A DNA stretch of 64,000 nt from Diplonema papillatum (GCA_030068145.1 JAPJBO010000544.1:89449-153448), one strand, 5' to 3'; shown: positions 10,067-21,325, counted from the first letter of the stretch. Notes: a model not told the origin generated them from the sequence alone. Made by a program: numbers and translations.

Positions 10067-10395
10067 TTTTTCGTCGTTGAGGTACAGCCAGTAGCGCATC
10101 TCCTGCGGTCACGGCTTCCCCTTGTTTGCCGGCGGCAGGATCAGCAGCGCGTACGACTTCACGTGCGCCAGCACCACCTTGCTCACCGGCAATGAAGGCA
10201 CACGCGCCCGGACCCACGGCGCCCGCTGCACCGGTTTCGCCAGCACGTCATCCGCGCGCACGCCGGCGCTGAGAACCCCGAGAACTCCCAGGCGCCACCA
10301 TCGCATAGCGCGAGCACCCGCCCCACTAAGCCGGTCCGTCCCCCTCCTGATGGGCCGTGGGGTACCGATAGGGAAGCCGCAATTTGGATTTGAGA
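10067..10395 (-). pseudogene. partial duplicate of NhaC exon 1 and upstream region
   Basis: Repeats 9549-9905 with deletions: the signal peptide (MRWWRLGVLGVLSAGVRA) and AHVKSYALLILPPANKG are recognisable. The segment GNVPELA is missing and the frame stops early. The upstream phrase TACCGATAGGGAAGCCGC is also duplicated. It lies upstream of the real exon and could hold duplicated promoter sequence. Confidence 0.85.
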
Positions 10396-10399
10396 CTGA

Positions 10400-10474
10400 A
10401 AAAATTTAGTATGGCGCTTCCGTTTGTTTGTGCGCACTAGCGGCTTTTCACCTGATTTGGTGAGTTGCTTTTAG
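10400..10474. repeat. dispersed repeat with TTTAGTATGGCGCTT
   Basis: The segment AATTTAGTATGGCGCTTCCG to GAGTTGCTTTTAGTACGC recurs at 3137, 19437 and, inverted, at 26768-26860. Its edge cuts off the 3' end of LINE B. Confidence 0.7.
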
Positions 10475-13400
10475 TACGCAGTCGGCGAGTACGAGGGCGG
10501 GCACGTGTGTCCGTTTTTCACTTTCGAGGGCATTGGTGTGCCCGTGGTCCCCGGTCGTTTCTGAGAGCTGCTTGCCCTCGGTACCTTCTTCTTCCTTCGT
10601 TGCACCCCTGAGTCGGGGGTGGTCGCCTTCGTCTTCTTCCGCTTGCGGCCGGCGATCAGGCCTTCCTTCGGGGTGCCGAGCACCCTCTTCTTCAGCGCTG
10701 GTCGTTCGCTGGTTCCTGGCGTTGGTGGCGGCCTCTTGGTCGCCCGTCCGGTCGTCGCCGTCTCCTTTTTAGTTGCCGCGAGCGGCGCTCGCGCCGCTCG
10801 CGCCGCTCGCTTTCCTACTGGCGTTTCCCGCTGTACACCCACCTGGGTGGGTGAGGAGGGCCTCTTCTTCTTGTTGCGTCCGGGGGTTGACTCGACGTTC
10901 GGCTTGTTGGACTGGTGGTGGCCGCGGCTGCAACATGCCGCCGGTCGCCTCTGCGTCAGCGTAGGGAGCCTTTTGCACTCTTGGCAGGTCCCTCTGCCAT
11001 GCGTGCGGCAGGCATGATGCCCGCTGCGGCAACACGCCGCCGCCGTCTTGCACTCGCCGCACTTCGTCGTGCTGTGCTCTGTGCACACCGCGATCGGCTG
11101 CCCATCGTTCGCGTGGTGATGGTGCCGGCAGCACATCTCTACCGTGGGAACGTCCCTTCGGACGAGTGCTCTGCACGCCTCACACTTCCCTTTGTGATGG
11201 GTCGCGCACGTGACGAGTGCCTTCTCTATACCGACACCCGGCATATGCACGGGGTCTGGGTGTAGTTGTGGTGGGGCAGGCAGGGCCCACCTCGCCGCTC
11301 TCCCGATCGTCCAGTCAGGGTACGTCGGGCACTGCGTCCCTACATCGCTTCCTTTCACTTGTTCCTCAAGTATCGTCCCCGTGTGTGCCTCGCGAAAGCG
11401 TGGCCTGGGCCGTATACCCGATATCCCCGTGATGCCCATGAACGACAGCGACGTCGTCGGGCACACCCTCTCTCCTCTCATGCAGCTTCCCAGCCCTTGC
11501 TGTGCCGCCAGCTTGTCCAACGCGCTCATCATGCAGCGCAGGACGTTTCCCCGTTCTCTCACCCCCTTCGGCGCATTCCCGTGCAGCGGCATGCTGAGGC
11601 CCGAGAAGAGCTCAAAGTCGATCGCAAGCTCCAGCATTGACGCCTGCCCGTTCTCGGTCCATTGCATGTCCGACAGCCACGCTACCAACGCATAAAACGT
11701 CGGTAGTCCCCAGGTCTTGTTCCGCTCCCACGTCCATGCCGGGGCAATCCGCGCGAAGGGGTGGTCAAATTTCTCGGCAGGCATCGCATTCGCTCTCGAC
11801 CAGGGGGTCGTGGGGTTCCTGGCCACCCAGGCACGTGCTTCGAGCCCAGCCCGTTCCGCAAGGATTTCAGCCATCATCTCCTGGAGCCGCCTCGAGAATT
11901 GGGCATTCTCGGGTACTACCACACCGTGTTCCAGCGTGCATCTGGGCCAGTCGGCCCGGTTGGCTGCCATCAGCTCGGCATGTGCCTCTCGTCGCCGTAC
12001 GTGCGAGTACGCTCCGCAGTCCCAGAATACGTGTTTCTCGTCCTCGGTGTCGCCGCTTCCACAGTGCTTGCAGCTGGGCGCCTGCGGCTCAGCTCCGGCC
12101 TGCCTCATCCGCGACGTGTACTCAGCCGTGTTCACCCCCCCCGCCAACGCTACACGTATAAGCCTCGCGGTGTGCGCGGGACATTCACGCATCCTCCAGA
12201 AGGAGTTCGTCCGCTCCAGGTCGGCTCTCTGTATGCCCTCGAATCCCGGCCGCCTCGCCACCAGTCGGGACCACGTCTTCGCCCTCAAGTCCGCCCTAAC
12301 TTCATGTCCCCTCTTCGAAGGTGCCGAGGTTAACGGGTCATACGTTGCTCCATTCCTCAGCGTGCGAGACAGGGGCCCGGGTCCCCATACGTGTCCACAC
12401 TCCTCCATGCTCCTCATCGCCAGTCCAACTGGCCCCAGGGGTAGGTCCCCCTCGGCGTATCTTCCCCGGATGCTCTCCATCAGAGGCAGCAGTCGTGGCA
12501 ACCTCTCGCACGCCGCGTAAAACGCTGTCGTCACCCTATATGCTAGGCATGTACCGGGATCCGTCAGGTGGCCCTTCTCCTGAAAGTTTAGGACCATCTC
12601 CCTCGCGCGCTTCGGGTTGGATCCACCCCAGATCAGTCCCATCACCGACGTCGTCAGCCGTTTCATCGCCACCTTCGATACCGGCGCGAAAGAGCAGCCT
12701 GACAGCGCCGCCGGTAGCACATTCGACTGCACAATCCGGACCCGCTTTTCGTACCGGAACGGCGCATGGCGGAGGCCTTCCGCCAGGGCAGCCGCCTTCT
12801 CCACCCTCTCCGAGTCGGACCTTTCCGTCCTATTCTTCGCCGTCGAGACTAGGACCCCGAGGCACTTGACGGATTTGCTAAACCGCAGCAGCGCATCCAC
12901 GCTGCGGAGTTTGAGAGTCGACTGATGCCTACGTCTCGTCGAGAACGCGACCGTCTTCTGGAGGTTTAGCTCCATCCCGGTGAGTGTGCAGAACTCGTCT
13001 ACTACGTCCACTCCCTTTTGCAGGGCGGCCTCCGACAGCCTGGACAGCAGTGTGGCGTCGTCCGCGTATGACTTTGGACTCACACCCTTCGCTTCTTTCT
13101 TGACCGCTTTCATCACTACCGACAGCAGGGCATTGATGAGTATGACGGATACAGGGCACCCTTGAAGGATACCGTTGGTCACACTGAACTCCCTGCCCAC
13201 CCCTAATGGTAGCTTGAAGCGTCTCGCGAGCAGTCTGTAGATAGCCCTCAGCGGCTTGAGAACCCGATTGTGCAATCCTAAGTCCTCGGCTAAGCGCAGT
13301 ACTATCTCTCGCGGGACCATGTCGAAGCATTTCCGGAAGTCCAGCGCCACACCGTAGAGCGGCTCCCCGTCCAACAAGGCGTCCTCCATCTCGAGCCCAA

Positions 13401-13926
13401 TTTCCATCAAGACGTCCTCGATCCGGTGACCCGGTCGAAAGCCTTTCTGTCCTTCTTCGATCCATTCCTCTTGCCACAGAACTATGTCCGCCAGCCTGCG
13501 GCAGGCCCATAAGCGGTACACGGCGGATGTGACGGTTATCGGTCTTGTGTGCAGCGGGTCTTGACTCTCATCCTTCGGCACCATCGACACCAGCGCAGTT
13601 GTCATGCTTGCCGGCCAGTCTCCAGTTGTTTCGACCAGGTTCATGACGTCTGCAAGTGCATTCAGCAGGGGGAGCGGCAACTCCCGCAGTTCAGCCATAC
13701 GCCAGCCATCCACCCCTGACGCGCTTTTCTTCGGCTTCTTCCTCAGCAGAATTCGCAGCTCCTCCCCCGTGATTGTTCCGGCTTCCATCATATGTGGGCC
13801 GATGTGATCCCGGAACCGATCCCGAAACGGCTCGTACTCCGGCTCTGGCCCGTCCTTGTACTTACGCAGGATAGGGTCCCACGCAGTGTTCAGCACCTCG
13901 TCCATCTCGTCAATATTTGCAGTCAC
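10471..13926 (-). CDS. LINE B ORF: reverse transcriptase to Cys/His tail
   Basis: An uninterrupted frame of 1151 codons covering the reverse transcriptase (YGVALDFRKCFDMV, NGILQGCPVSVIL, catalytic SYADDATLL), the thumb region, the C2HC knuckle CKHCGSGDTEDEKHVFWDC and the threefold Cys/His module (CATHHKGKCEAC, then MCCRHHHH, CGEC, CCRSGHH, CQEC, CCSRGHH). The AlkB-like, 2A and endonuclease parts are absent because of 5' truncation. The first codon is not an ATG; the frame simply enters from the junction. The C-terminus is artificial, ending SPTAY where repeat DNA replaces the native end. The intact frame and near identity with LINE D imply a young insertion. Confidence 0.92.
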   Translation of the reverse strand: MTANIDEMDEVLNTAWDPILRKYKDGPEPEYEPFRDRFRDHIGPHMMEAGTITGEELRILLRKKPKKSASGVDGWRMAELRELPLPLLNALADVMNLVETTGDWPASMTTALVSMVPKDESQDPLHTRPITVTSAVYRLWACRRLADIVLWQEEWIEEGQKGFRPGHRIEDVLMEIGLEMEDALLDGEPLYGVALDFRKCFDMVPREIVLRLAEDLGLHNRVLKPLRAIYRLLARRFKLPLGVGREFSVTNGILQGCPVSVILINALLSVVMKAVKKEAKGVSPKSYADDATLLSRLSEAALQKGVDVVDEFCTLTGMELNLQKTVAFSTRRRHQSTLKLRSVDALLRFSKSVKCLGVLVSTAKNRTERSDSERVEKAAALAEGLRHAPFRYEKRVRIVQSNVLPAALSGCSFAPVSKVAMKRLTTSVMGLIWGGSNPKRAREMVLNFQEKGHLTDPGTCLAYRVTTAFYAACERLPRLLPLMESIRGRYAEGDLPLGPVGLAMRSMEECGHVWGPGPLSRTLRNGATYDPLTSAPSKRGHEVRADLRAKTWSRLVARRPGFEGIQRADLERTNSFWRMRECPAHTARLIRVALAGGVNTAEYTSRMRQAGAEPQAPSCKHCGSGDTEDEKHVFWDCGAYSHVRRREAHAELMAANRADWPRCTLEHGVVVPENAQFSRRLQEMMAEILAERAGLEARAWVARNPTTPWSRANAMPAEKFDHPFARIAPAWTWERNKTWGLPTFYALVAWLSDMQWTENGQASMLELAIDFELFSGLSMPLHGNAPKGVRERGNVLRCMMSALDKLAAQQGLGSCMRGERVCPTTSLSFMGITGISGIRPRPRFREAHTGTILEEQVKGSDVGTQCPTYPDWTIGRAARWALPAPPQLHPDPVHMPGVGIEKALVTCATHHKGKCEACRALVRRDVPTVEMCCRHHHHANDGQPIAVCTEHSTTKCGECKTAAACCRSGHHACRTHGRGTCQECKRLPTLTQRRPAACCSRGHHQSNKPNVESTPGRNKKKRPSSPTQVGVQRETPVGKRAARAARAPLAATKKETATTGRATKRPPPTPGTSERPALKKRVLGTPKEGLIAGRKRKKTKATTPDSGVQRRKKKVPRASSSQKRPGTTGTPMPSKVKNGHTCPPSYSPTAY

Positions 13927-13929
13927 TCT
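10475..13929 (-). mobile_element. LINE B, truncated at both ends
   Basis: Nearly identical by eye to the matching part of LINE D. The 5' end is truncated just before the codons for TANIDEMDEVLNTAWD and abuts the 3' tail of LINE C (AACTCAATGCTAAA then GAGTGACTG). The 3' end is replaced at about 10475 by repeat DNA, so the last roughly 25 codons and the tail are missing. Confidence 0.9.
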
Positions 13930-16900
13930 TTAGCATTGAGTTCTTTTAAGTACATGAACCACATGGATTAGCATGCACTGTGTCGCCGCTTAAGGTTACT
14001 TTATGACGTCGTCACCTGTCATTGCGTCGTCAAGGTCGAGTACTTGTGGCGCCAGGGGCGCTGGGCTTTCTTGCGGTTCCGGGGATTGCGTGGGGGAGCA
14101 CAGGTGCGGACAGGCTTGCACGTTTTTCACTCTCGAGGGCACTAAAGTGCTTGGGGACGTCGGACGTTTCTGGTAGCTGCTTGCTTTAAGGGCCTTCCTC
14201 TTTCTTCGTTGCACCCCTGACTCGGGTGTGGTCGCCTTCGCCTTCTTCCGCTTGCGGCCGGCGATCGGGCTCTCCTTCGGGGTGCCGAGCACCCTCTTTT
14301 TCAACGCTGGTCGTTCGCCGGTCCCTGGCGTTGGTGGCGGCCTCTTGGCTGCCCGTCCGGTCGTCGCCGTCTTCTGCTTCGCTACGGCGGGCGGCGCCTG
14401 CGCCGCGCGCTTTCCCGCCGGCGTTTCTCGTTGTACGCCCACCTGGGTGGGTGAGAGGGGTCTCTTCTTCTTTTTGCTGTGTCCGGGGGTTGCCGGGGCG
14501 TTCGGTTCGTTGGGTTGGTGGTGGCCGCGGCGGCAGCACGCTGCCGGTCTCCTCTGCGTCAACGTAGGGAGCCTCCTGCATTCTTGGCAGGTTCCTCTGC
14601 CATGCGTGCGGCAGGCATGATGCCCGCTGCGGCAGCACGCCGCCGCCGTCTTGCACTCGCCGCACTTCGTCGTGCTGTGCTCCACGCACACGGCGATCGG
14701 CTGCCCATCGTCAGCGTGGTGATGGTGCCGACAGCACATCTCTACCGTGGGTACGTCCCTTCGGACGAGTGCTCGGCACGCCTCACACTTCCCCTTGTGG
14801 TGGGTCGCGCAGGTGACGAGTGCTTTCTCTACTCCGACACCCGGCATATGCACGGGGTCGGGGTGCAGCTGTGGTGGGACAGGCAGGGCCCACCTCGCCG
14901 CTCTCTCGGCCGTCCAGTCCGGGTACGTCGGGCACTGCGTCCCTACATCGCTTCCCTTCACCTGCTCTTCGAGGATCGTCCCCGTGTGTGCCTCGCGAAA
15001 GCGGGGCCTGGGCCGCACCCCCGATATCCCCGAGATGCCCATGAACGACAGCGACGTCGTCGGGCATACTCTCTCGCCTCTCTCGCAACTCCCCAGCCCT
15101 TGCTGTGTCGCCAGCTTGTCCAACGCGCTGATCATGCAGCGCAGGACGTTTCCTCGCTCCCTCACCCCCTTCGGTGCATTCTCGTGCAGCGGTATGCTGA
15201 GGCCTGAAAAGAGTTCAAAGTCGATGGCAAGCTCTAGCATTGACGCCTGCCCGTTCTCGGTCCACTCCATGTCTGATAGCCACGCTACCAACGCATAAAA
15301 CGTCGGTAGTCCCCAGGCCTTGTTCCGCTCCCACGCCCATGCCGGGGCAATCCGCGCAAAGGGGTGGTCGAGCTTCTCGGCAGGCATCGCATCCGCTCTC
15401 GACCAGGGGGTCGTGGGGTTCCTGGCTACCCAGCCTCGTGCTTCGAGCCCTGCCCGTTCCGCAAGGATTTCAGCCATCATCTCCTGGAGCCGCCTCGAGA
15501 AGTGGGCATTCTCGGGTACTACCACACCGTGTTCCAGCGTGCATCTGGGCCAGTCGGCGCGGTTGGCCGCCATCAGCCCGGCATGTGCCTCTCGTCGCCG
15601 TATGTGCGAGTACGCTCCGCAGTCCCAAAATACGTGTTTCTCGTCCGGTGTCGCCGCTTCCACAGTGCCTGCAGCTGCCTCATCCGCGACGTGAACTCAG
15701 CCGTGTTCACTCCTCCCGCCAACGCTACACGTATAAGCCTCGCGGTGTGCGCGGGGCATGCACGCATCCTCCAGAAGGAGTTTGTCCGCTCCAGGTCAGC
15801 CCTCTGCACACCCTCGAATCCCGGCCGCCTCGCTACTAGACGGGACCACGTCTTCGCCCTCAAATCCGCCCTCACCTCATGCCCCCTCTTCGAGGGTGTC
15901 GAGGCTATCGGGTCAAACATTGTACCATTCCTCAGCGTGCGAGACAGGGGCCCTGGTCCCCATACGTGTCCACACTCCTCCATGCTCCTCATCGCCAGCC
16001 CAACTGGCCCCAGGGGTAGGTCCCCCTCGGCGTACCTTCCCCGGATGCTCTCCATCAGAGGCAGAAGTCGTGGCAACCTCTCGCACGCCGCGTAGAACGC
16101 CGTCGTCACCCTATATGCTAGGCATGTACTGGGGTCCGTCAGGTGGCCCTTCTCCTGAAAATTTAGGACCATCTCCCTCGCGCGCTTTGGGTTGGACCCA
16201 CCCCAGATCAGTCCCATCACCGACGTCGTCAGCCGTTTCATTGCCACCTTCGACACCGGCGCGAAAGAGCAGCCTGACAGCGCCGCCGGTAGCACATTCG
16301 ACTGTACAATCCGGACCCGCTTCTCGTACCGGAACGGCGCATGGCGGAGGCCTTCCGCCAGGGCAGCCGCCTTCTCCACCCTCTCCGAGTCGGACCTTTC
16401 TGTCCTATTCTTCGCCGTCGAGACTAGGACCCCCAGGCACGTGACAGATTTGCCAAACCGCAGCAGCGCATCCACGCTGCGGAGTCTGAGCGTCGACTGA
16501 TGCCTACGTCTCGTCGAGAAGGCGACCGTTTTCTGGAGGTTTAGCTCCATTCCGGTGAGCGTGCAGAACTCGTCTACTACGTCCACCCCCTTTTGCAGGG
16601 CGGCCTGGCCTCCGACAGCCTGGATGCAGCGTGGCATCGTCCGCGTACGACTTTGGGCTCACCCCCTCCGCTTCTTTCTTGACCGCCTTCATCACTACCG
16701 ACAGCAGGGCATTGATGAGGATGACGGATACAGGGCACCCTTGAAGGATACCATTGGTCACACTAAACTCCCTGCCCACCCCTAGAGGCAGCTTGAAGCG
16801 TCTCGCGAGCAGTCTGTAGATCGCCCTCAGCGGCTTGAGAACCCGATTGTGCAACCCTAAGTCCCCGGCCAGGCGCAGCACTATCTCTCGCGGGACCATG

Positions 16901-17902
16901 TCGAAACATTTCCGGAAGTCCAGCGCCACCCCGTAGAGCGGCTCTCCATCTAGCAAGGCGTCCTCCATCTCGAGCCCTATCTCCATCAGGACGTCCTCGA
17001 TACGGTGACCCGGTCGAAAGCCCTTCTGTCCTTCTTCGATCCACTTCTCCTGCCACAGGACTATGTCCGCAAGCCTGCGGCACGCCCATAGGCGGTACAC
17101 AGCGGACGTGACGGTTATTGGCCTCGTGTGCAGCGGGTCTTGGCTCTCATCCTTCGGCACCATCGACACCAGGGCAGTTGTCATGCTCGCCGGCCAAACC
17201 CCAGTCACTTCGACCAGGTTCATGACATCCGCTAGCGCATTCAGCAGGGGAAGCGGCAACTCCCGCAGTTCAGCCATGCGCCAGCCATCCACGCCTGACG
17301 CGCTTTTCTTCGGCTTCTTCCTTAGCAGAGTCCGCCCGTGATCGTTCCGGGTTCCATCAAGTGTGTGTGCTCCTGGAACCGATCCCGAAACGGTCCGTAC
17401 TCCGGCTCTGGCCGGTCCTTGTACTTACGCAGGATAGCGTCCCACGCAGTGTGCAACACCTCGTCCATCTCGTCCACATTTGCAGTCATCTTTGCTCCGG
17501 TGCGCAACACTCCCGACAGCTCAGCGCGACCGGCGCGGACGGTCGCCAGACATCGTCTGCTCGCGTCCGCCCTCTTGTTCAGCTTGTCTCGGTACTTCGT
17601 AAACCTGGCCGCAGATCGTTCTCTTCCGAGCCTACTCGTCTCTTCCCGCAACGCTGTGAGCAGCTGCTTCGCCTTCTCATGATCCGGAAACCCCCCTGCG
17701 CCTTGGTCGCCCTTCATGCACGCTTGTGCCAGCCGCCTGCAGTTCTGCCAGCAGAGGGATACCTCATGTGGAACAGCTTCCGGCCCGCGACGGTGCGCGA
17801 GGTAGCTGCAGATGCGTTCCATCCGGTGGATGGCCTTTCTGAGCCGTAGCTGCCTGCTGTCCGACCCGTCGGTCGCAGTGCCCGCCGTGGCACAGACCGT
17901 TG
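13930..17902 (-). pseudogene. LINE C, decayed copy of the same family
   Basis: The same family as B and D but with several breaks. Recognisable pieces are 17822-17322 (linker before the reverse transcriptase; broken where EELRILLRKK should be), 17292-16504 (reverse transcriptase to SYADDATL), 16637-15573 and 15663-13996 (Cys/His module and basic tail). A small deletion removes part of the C2HC knuckle near 15660, and a rearrangement breaks the frame after the catalytic ADD near 16620. The 3' tail (13930-13980: GTGCATGCTAATCC to AACTCAATGCTAAA, minus strand) is complete and joins LINE B directly. The 5' end (about 17900) is truncated and abuts another tail. Confidence 0.88.
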
Positions 17903-18010
17903 TTTAGCATTGAGTTCTTTTAAGTACATGAACCACACGGATTAACATGCACTGTACGGGATGTTTAGCAGCGGCTGCCAAACATCCCGTGACACCGCGC
18001 GAGGTGGTAC
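17903..18010 (-). mobile_element. hairpin element ending in the LINE 3' tail
   Basis: Minus strand reads GGGATGTTT-GGCAGCCGCTGC-TAAACATCCC, a strong hairpin, followed by the tail GTGCATGTTAATCC to AACTCAATGCTAAAC shared with LINEs C and D. A related copy on the plus strand at 26930-27007 has the same order. This looks like a short element using the LINE's 3' end, as SINEs do. Confidence 0.6.
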
Positions 18011-18396
18011 AACGCTCTATGAAAAATTCAAGTCTTACTTCTCCCTTTCTTACGTTATTTGTGGATTAGAAGGTCGGTATTTTAAAGTCTCCGGTTGACC
18101 GCAGAGGCTTGAGTATGGCGGGGGATTGAGAAAAGTGAGAGGGTGCAGCTCGTTTCGGGTGTTATGTCACTCCGTTGTGAAACCTTGTGAAGTCCCCTAA
18201 CGCGCTTAGGGGGTGCTTGGGATTGGGTAGGGTGTGGTCGTTCTGCTACGGCGTGAAAAGCCAGGAAGTTTCGACGCTAATCTTCGACTCTTGATTAAGT
18301 TCACCGGGTTGCGTGCTCGTCAGGAAGATCCCGGTGCCTGGCCTTTCTTCTAGGCAGTTCTCGTCAGACAATACGAAGAGCAGAAACTCCGGGGGG
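18011..18396. other. no gene recognised
   Basis: An R5-like segment (TTTTAAAGTCTCCGGTTGACCG) is seen near 18082-18105. Otherwise nothing is supported. Confidence 0.5.
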
Positions 18397-18620
18397 TTGC
18401 AAGAACGTGCTTGGGATGGATGTGACCGCACTGGTCCCGTCTGCGCCGTGTTTCGGTCCTTCAAGCCACGGACACATAAGGTGGACCATCACCAGTGCGG
18501 AACCTGAGTGTCTGCAGACAGGACAGCGGTGTGAGTCTGGTTTGTCAGGCGGCTGTTCGTAGCTCGCCACAGCCAGGACCACCCGTGCTACTGGAGCACA
18601 GGCGAATCCGTCACGGGGAG
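18397..18620 (+). repeat. dispersed repeat R2
   Basis: About 220 bp including TTGCAAGAACGTGCTTGG, CACTGGTCCCGTCTGCGCC, GTGTTTCGGTCCTT and CACAGCCAGGACCACCCG. Other copies: 50026-50243, 57316-57540, and inverted and partial at about 48318-48490. Confidence 0.85.
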
Positions 18621-19121
18621 AAGGCCCCTACAACCGTGCCTTAGCAATCAGTTAAAAAACTCGGGGCACTCGCCCTGATTGTGACTGCGACTCGCTAGGC
18701 AGCACTGACTTGTCGTCTTTTTACGGCGGCAAACGGATCGCGGGGGGAGAAGAACTACGGGGAGGGCATCTGACTGATGATGAAAAAATGCGCGGGGCAA
18801 GGCTGAAAGAGGCTAGGGAGCCGACTGGTGATGCCAGGGCTGAATTTTCTTCTGCTTGTTGGGGCACTGTGTTAGGGGTCACGACTGGCGTCGAGGTAAG
18901 TCTCTTGGAATGGGGTGAGAGGACCGTATTCCCTCGGCGAGCCATGCTAGGTAACTCGTTGCTGGCTGAGTCGGAATGCTGAGCTAATCGGCAGGTAAGG
19001 CCGACCGGCTTGTAACGAGCATACGCGTACCCCCACAGCAGCCGGCTGCCGTGTGGGGAGGCAGCTTTCTCTCCCCTCCTCGCCTCCGTGGGTCTGCTCG
19101 CTGCGGATCTCGCTGCTGCGC

Positions 19122-19246
19122 TCAAACGACGTACGACTTGTGCTTGCGGCCGACGAATCTGCCGTCCTCCCACTGCTTCTTCGCTTTGCCGCCCTTCTCC
19201 CACCGGTTTTGCTTCATGTGGCGATGTCGCATTGATTTGACGACGC
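19122..19246 (-). CDS. possible last exon of the HAS1/DDX18 helicase
   Basis: A short, strongly basic frame (VVKSMRHRHMKQNRWEKGG, then GRFVGRKHKSYVV and stop) that looks coding and follows an acceptor (CGAACCCACAG then GC). A second good acceptor (CCCTCTTTCTTCAG) lies slightly upstream. It lies on the same strand just downstream of exon 4, and its phase would join an AAAG-GTCCGC position in exon 4. Basic C-terminal tails are common in nucleolar helicases. The donor is weak, so it could equally belong to another transcript. Confidence 0.3.
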
Positions 19247-19436
19247 CTGTGGGTTCGAATGTGAAGTTAGGGTGCTGAAGAAAGAGGGATTTCAAGTTGA
19301 ATGTGACAGAACGCTGTTCTGCCCCGTGCATGCGACGTGAGCATCGGGATTTTCTTCAAATAAGACTCCGTTAATAGGGTAATGAACCCCTCAGGGACTG
19401 GCCCCTCTCTCTGAAACTTCAAAAAGAAATGCCAAA

Positions 19437-19960
19437 ATTTAGTATGGCGCTTTCTATTGTTCGTGCGCACTCGCGGAACTCACCTGCTTTTGGTAAATTT
19501 CATGTAGTACGCTGCCAGCTACTAACACAAAATACTCGAGGGGCTGCCTTGTGCTTACTTCAAAGGAGGCTAAAGGGGGAGACAATAGGCAACAATACAA
19601 CTACAATTTAAGTGGGTCTTTTTTGTTGAATGCTTACGACCGCCACTGAACCCAGATTCACCTGTGTTTCGTGTGGGCTACAGCACATTTACCTCCTTTG
19701 ATCTTTGCAGCTGGCAGCCTCCTCGAGTATTTCCTACAAAGCAGGTGCTTATTTTGTTCTTCGCTCACACCACCGTGTGTTGTTTTCTCACACAGGACTT
19801 TTGACCTGTTGTGTTTGTGTGATTTGTCGTGTAGGGGTAGACCCGCATGACCTCACGTCCGTTCAACACGTGGTTCGGTAGTTACGGCACTTGGGATCCC
19901 TTCTGTTCTTTGTCGGGCAGCATCGTCGAGCATTTCCTTTCAAGCTGGCGCTTATGTAAA
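19437..19960. repeat. dispersed repeat R1 interrupted by R3
   Basis: The R1 start (TTTAGTATGGCGCTTTC) and end (CAAGCTGGCGCTTATGTAAAA) are separated by a copy of R3 at about 19627-19752 (GTGTTTCGTGTGGGCTACAG). It lies downstream of helicase exon 4, between it and the possible last exon. Confidence 0.75.
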
Positions 19961-20038
19961 AGAAATGCGTAGTTTTGGTTTATTCTTTTGTTTTTAGTTG
20001 TCGACAACATTATTTACTTTCAGCGTCTTTTCATGCCT

Positions 20039-20693
20039 TTAAATGACGGTATTGTTTAGCAGCGGTTGCCGAATCATGCCGTAGCACCGTCCTTTCGCGT
20101 TTTTTGGGGGCTTTTTCTGATAGAAAATACGTGGTAACACCCTCGTAGCTCGCCGGGTGAAGCACTCCAACCGAGGTTGGGTTATTGTTATGCCTATTCT
20201 AGAGCCTTCCCGCATTCGTCGTCTTTCTGGCGACGCTACGGGAGAGCTCGTTTCGCGAAAAGAAGGCGGACCTTTGATGTAAGGTGCCCGCTCGCCATCG
20301 CCCTTGGCCAGGTGCACCTGCGGTGCAGACTCCCCGAGGCAGAACGCAAGGCCAACCTGCACTAGCGGCAGCTCCTTCGCGTTGAAGTACTCCTTGAGGG
20401 TGTGCTGTTGATAAGCCATCACTGTCGCCTTGTAGGCAGACCGCGCGTTTTTCTCAAGGATGTGGTCCTCCATAATGAGCTCGTGCAGCTTTACGTGGTA
20501 CTTCTCCGCGTCGAACTTCGGCAGGTCTTTGGGCGTGATGGTGATGCCGTGTTTCCCAAGGAACTTCAGGAAGCCGACTTCCTTCGGCGTCAGCATCAGC
20601 AGAGCGTTTCCGGAGCCGCCGCCACGCGCCGTTCGTCCGACTCTGTGCAGATACTCGCTCGGGTCGGTCGGCGGGTCGTATTGCACAATCCAC
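20039..20693 (-). CDS. HAS1/DDX18-type DEAD-box helicase, exon 4 (end of RecA2)
   Basis: Starts after the acceptor AACTCGGCAG with G TGG ATT GTG CAA TAC, completing the Glu codon left open by exon 3 (DIPAVE-WIVQYDPPTDP). It carries helicase motif VI, HRVGRTARGG, and then the HAS1-specific stretch: LTPKEVGFLKFL, ARSAYKATVMAYQQHTLKEYF and LPLVQVGLAFCLG, the block that follows the core in DDX18/Has1 proteins. These enzymes remodel pre-ribosomal RNA in the nucleolus during 60S and 40S assembly. After about codon 95 of the exon the translation no longer resembles the family, so the native frame may leave by a donor near 20275 (possible last exon at 19246). The stop at 20039 is provisional. Confidence 0.87.
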
Positions 20694-21049
20694 CTGCCGA
20701 GTTGGTAGCGTTTTTCCAGGTTTTCAAAGGGTGGCCAATTGGTGTTCGAATGCAGGCACCCAAGAACATTTCCGGAGTTGGGGCTTGCACTGATAAACGA
20801 AGCAACGGACGATCAGCAAAGGTGATGAAAATGATAAGGCAAAAGTTTCTTGTTCTTCGTGTGTACAGGGTATAAACCTCTCTGGGGGGGGTTTTCCTGT
20901 ATTAGCACGTTGGCTTCGTTTTCTCTTTCATGTGCAACCGTTGTTCCGGAAATGTTCCCGTCAGTACAGATGTACTATTAAAAAAAAGAATCGAAAATCG
21001 GGTGGGAGGCTGGGTTGATTTACACTGCCTTAGCCAGGACATCAGATTC

Positions 21050-21240
21050 TGAGGCACCATGTACCATACTACCATACCGTCTCCCAGGGGGCGGTGCCCC
21101 CTGGACCCCCCTATAAACTATCTACAAGATTTCGAATTTAGGCATCAGTTTCCTGTTACAAGTTTCGAACAAAACAGAATCTGAAGTGCCATGTACCGTA
21201 CCGTCTCCCGGGGGGCGGTGCCCCCCGGACCCCCCCCGTT
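21050..21240. repeat. GC-rich hairpin repeated twice
   Basis: Two copies of CACCATGTACC/CGTACCGTCTCCC followed by GGGGGCGGTGCCCCC and GGACCCCCC, around 21055-21110 and 21183-21237. Each forms a short strong stem. Function unknown. Confidence 0.65.
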
Positions 21241-21325
21241 AAGACTCACCAGAGAAAGTGGGCTTGGTGTCTAGTCTGAAAGAGAAAATGGGCTGCATAA
21301 GGTCCTGATTGGTGGTGGTAGTACT

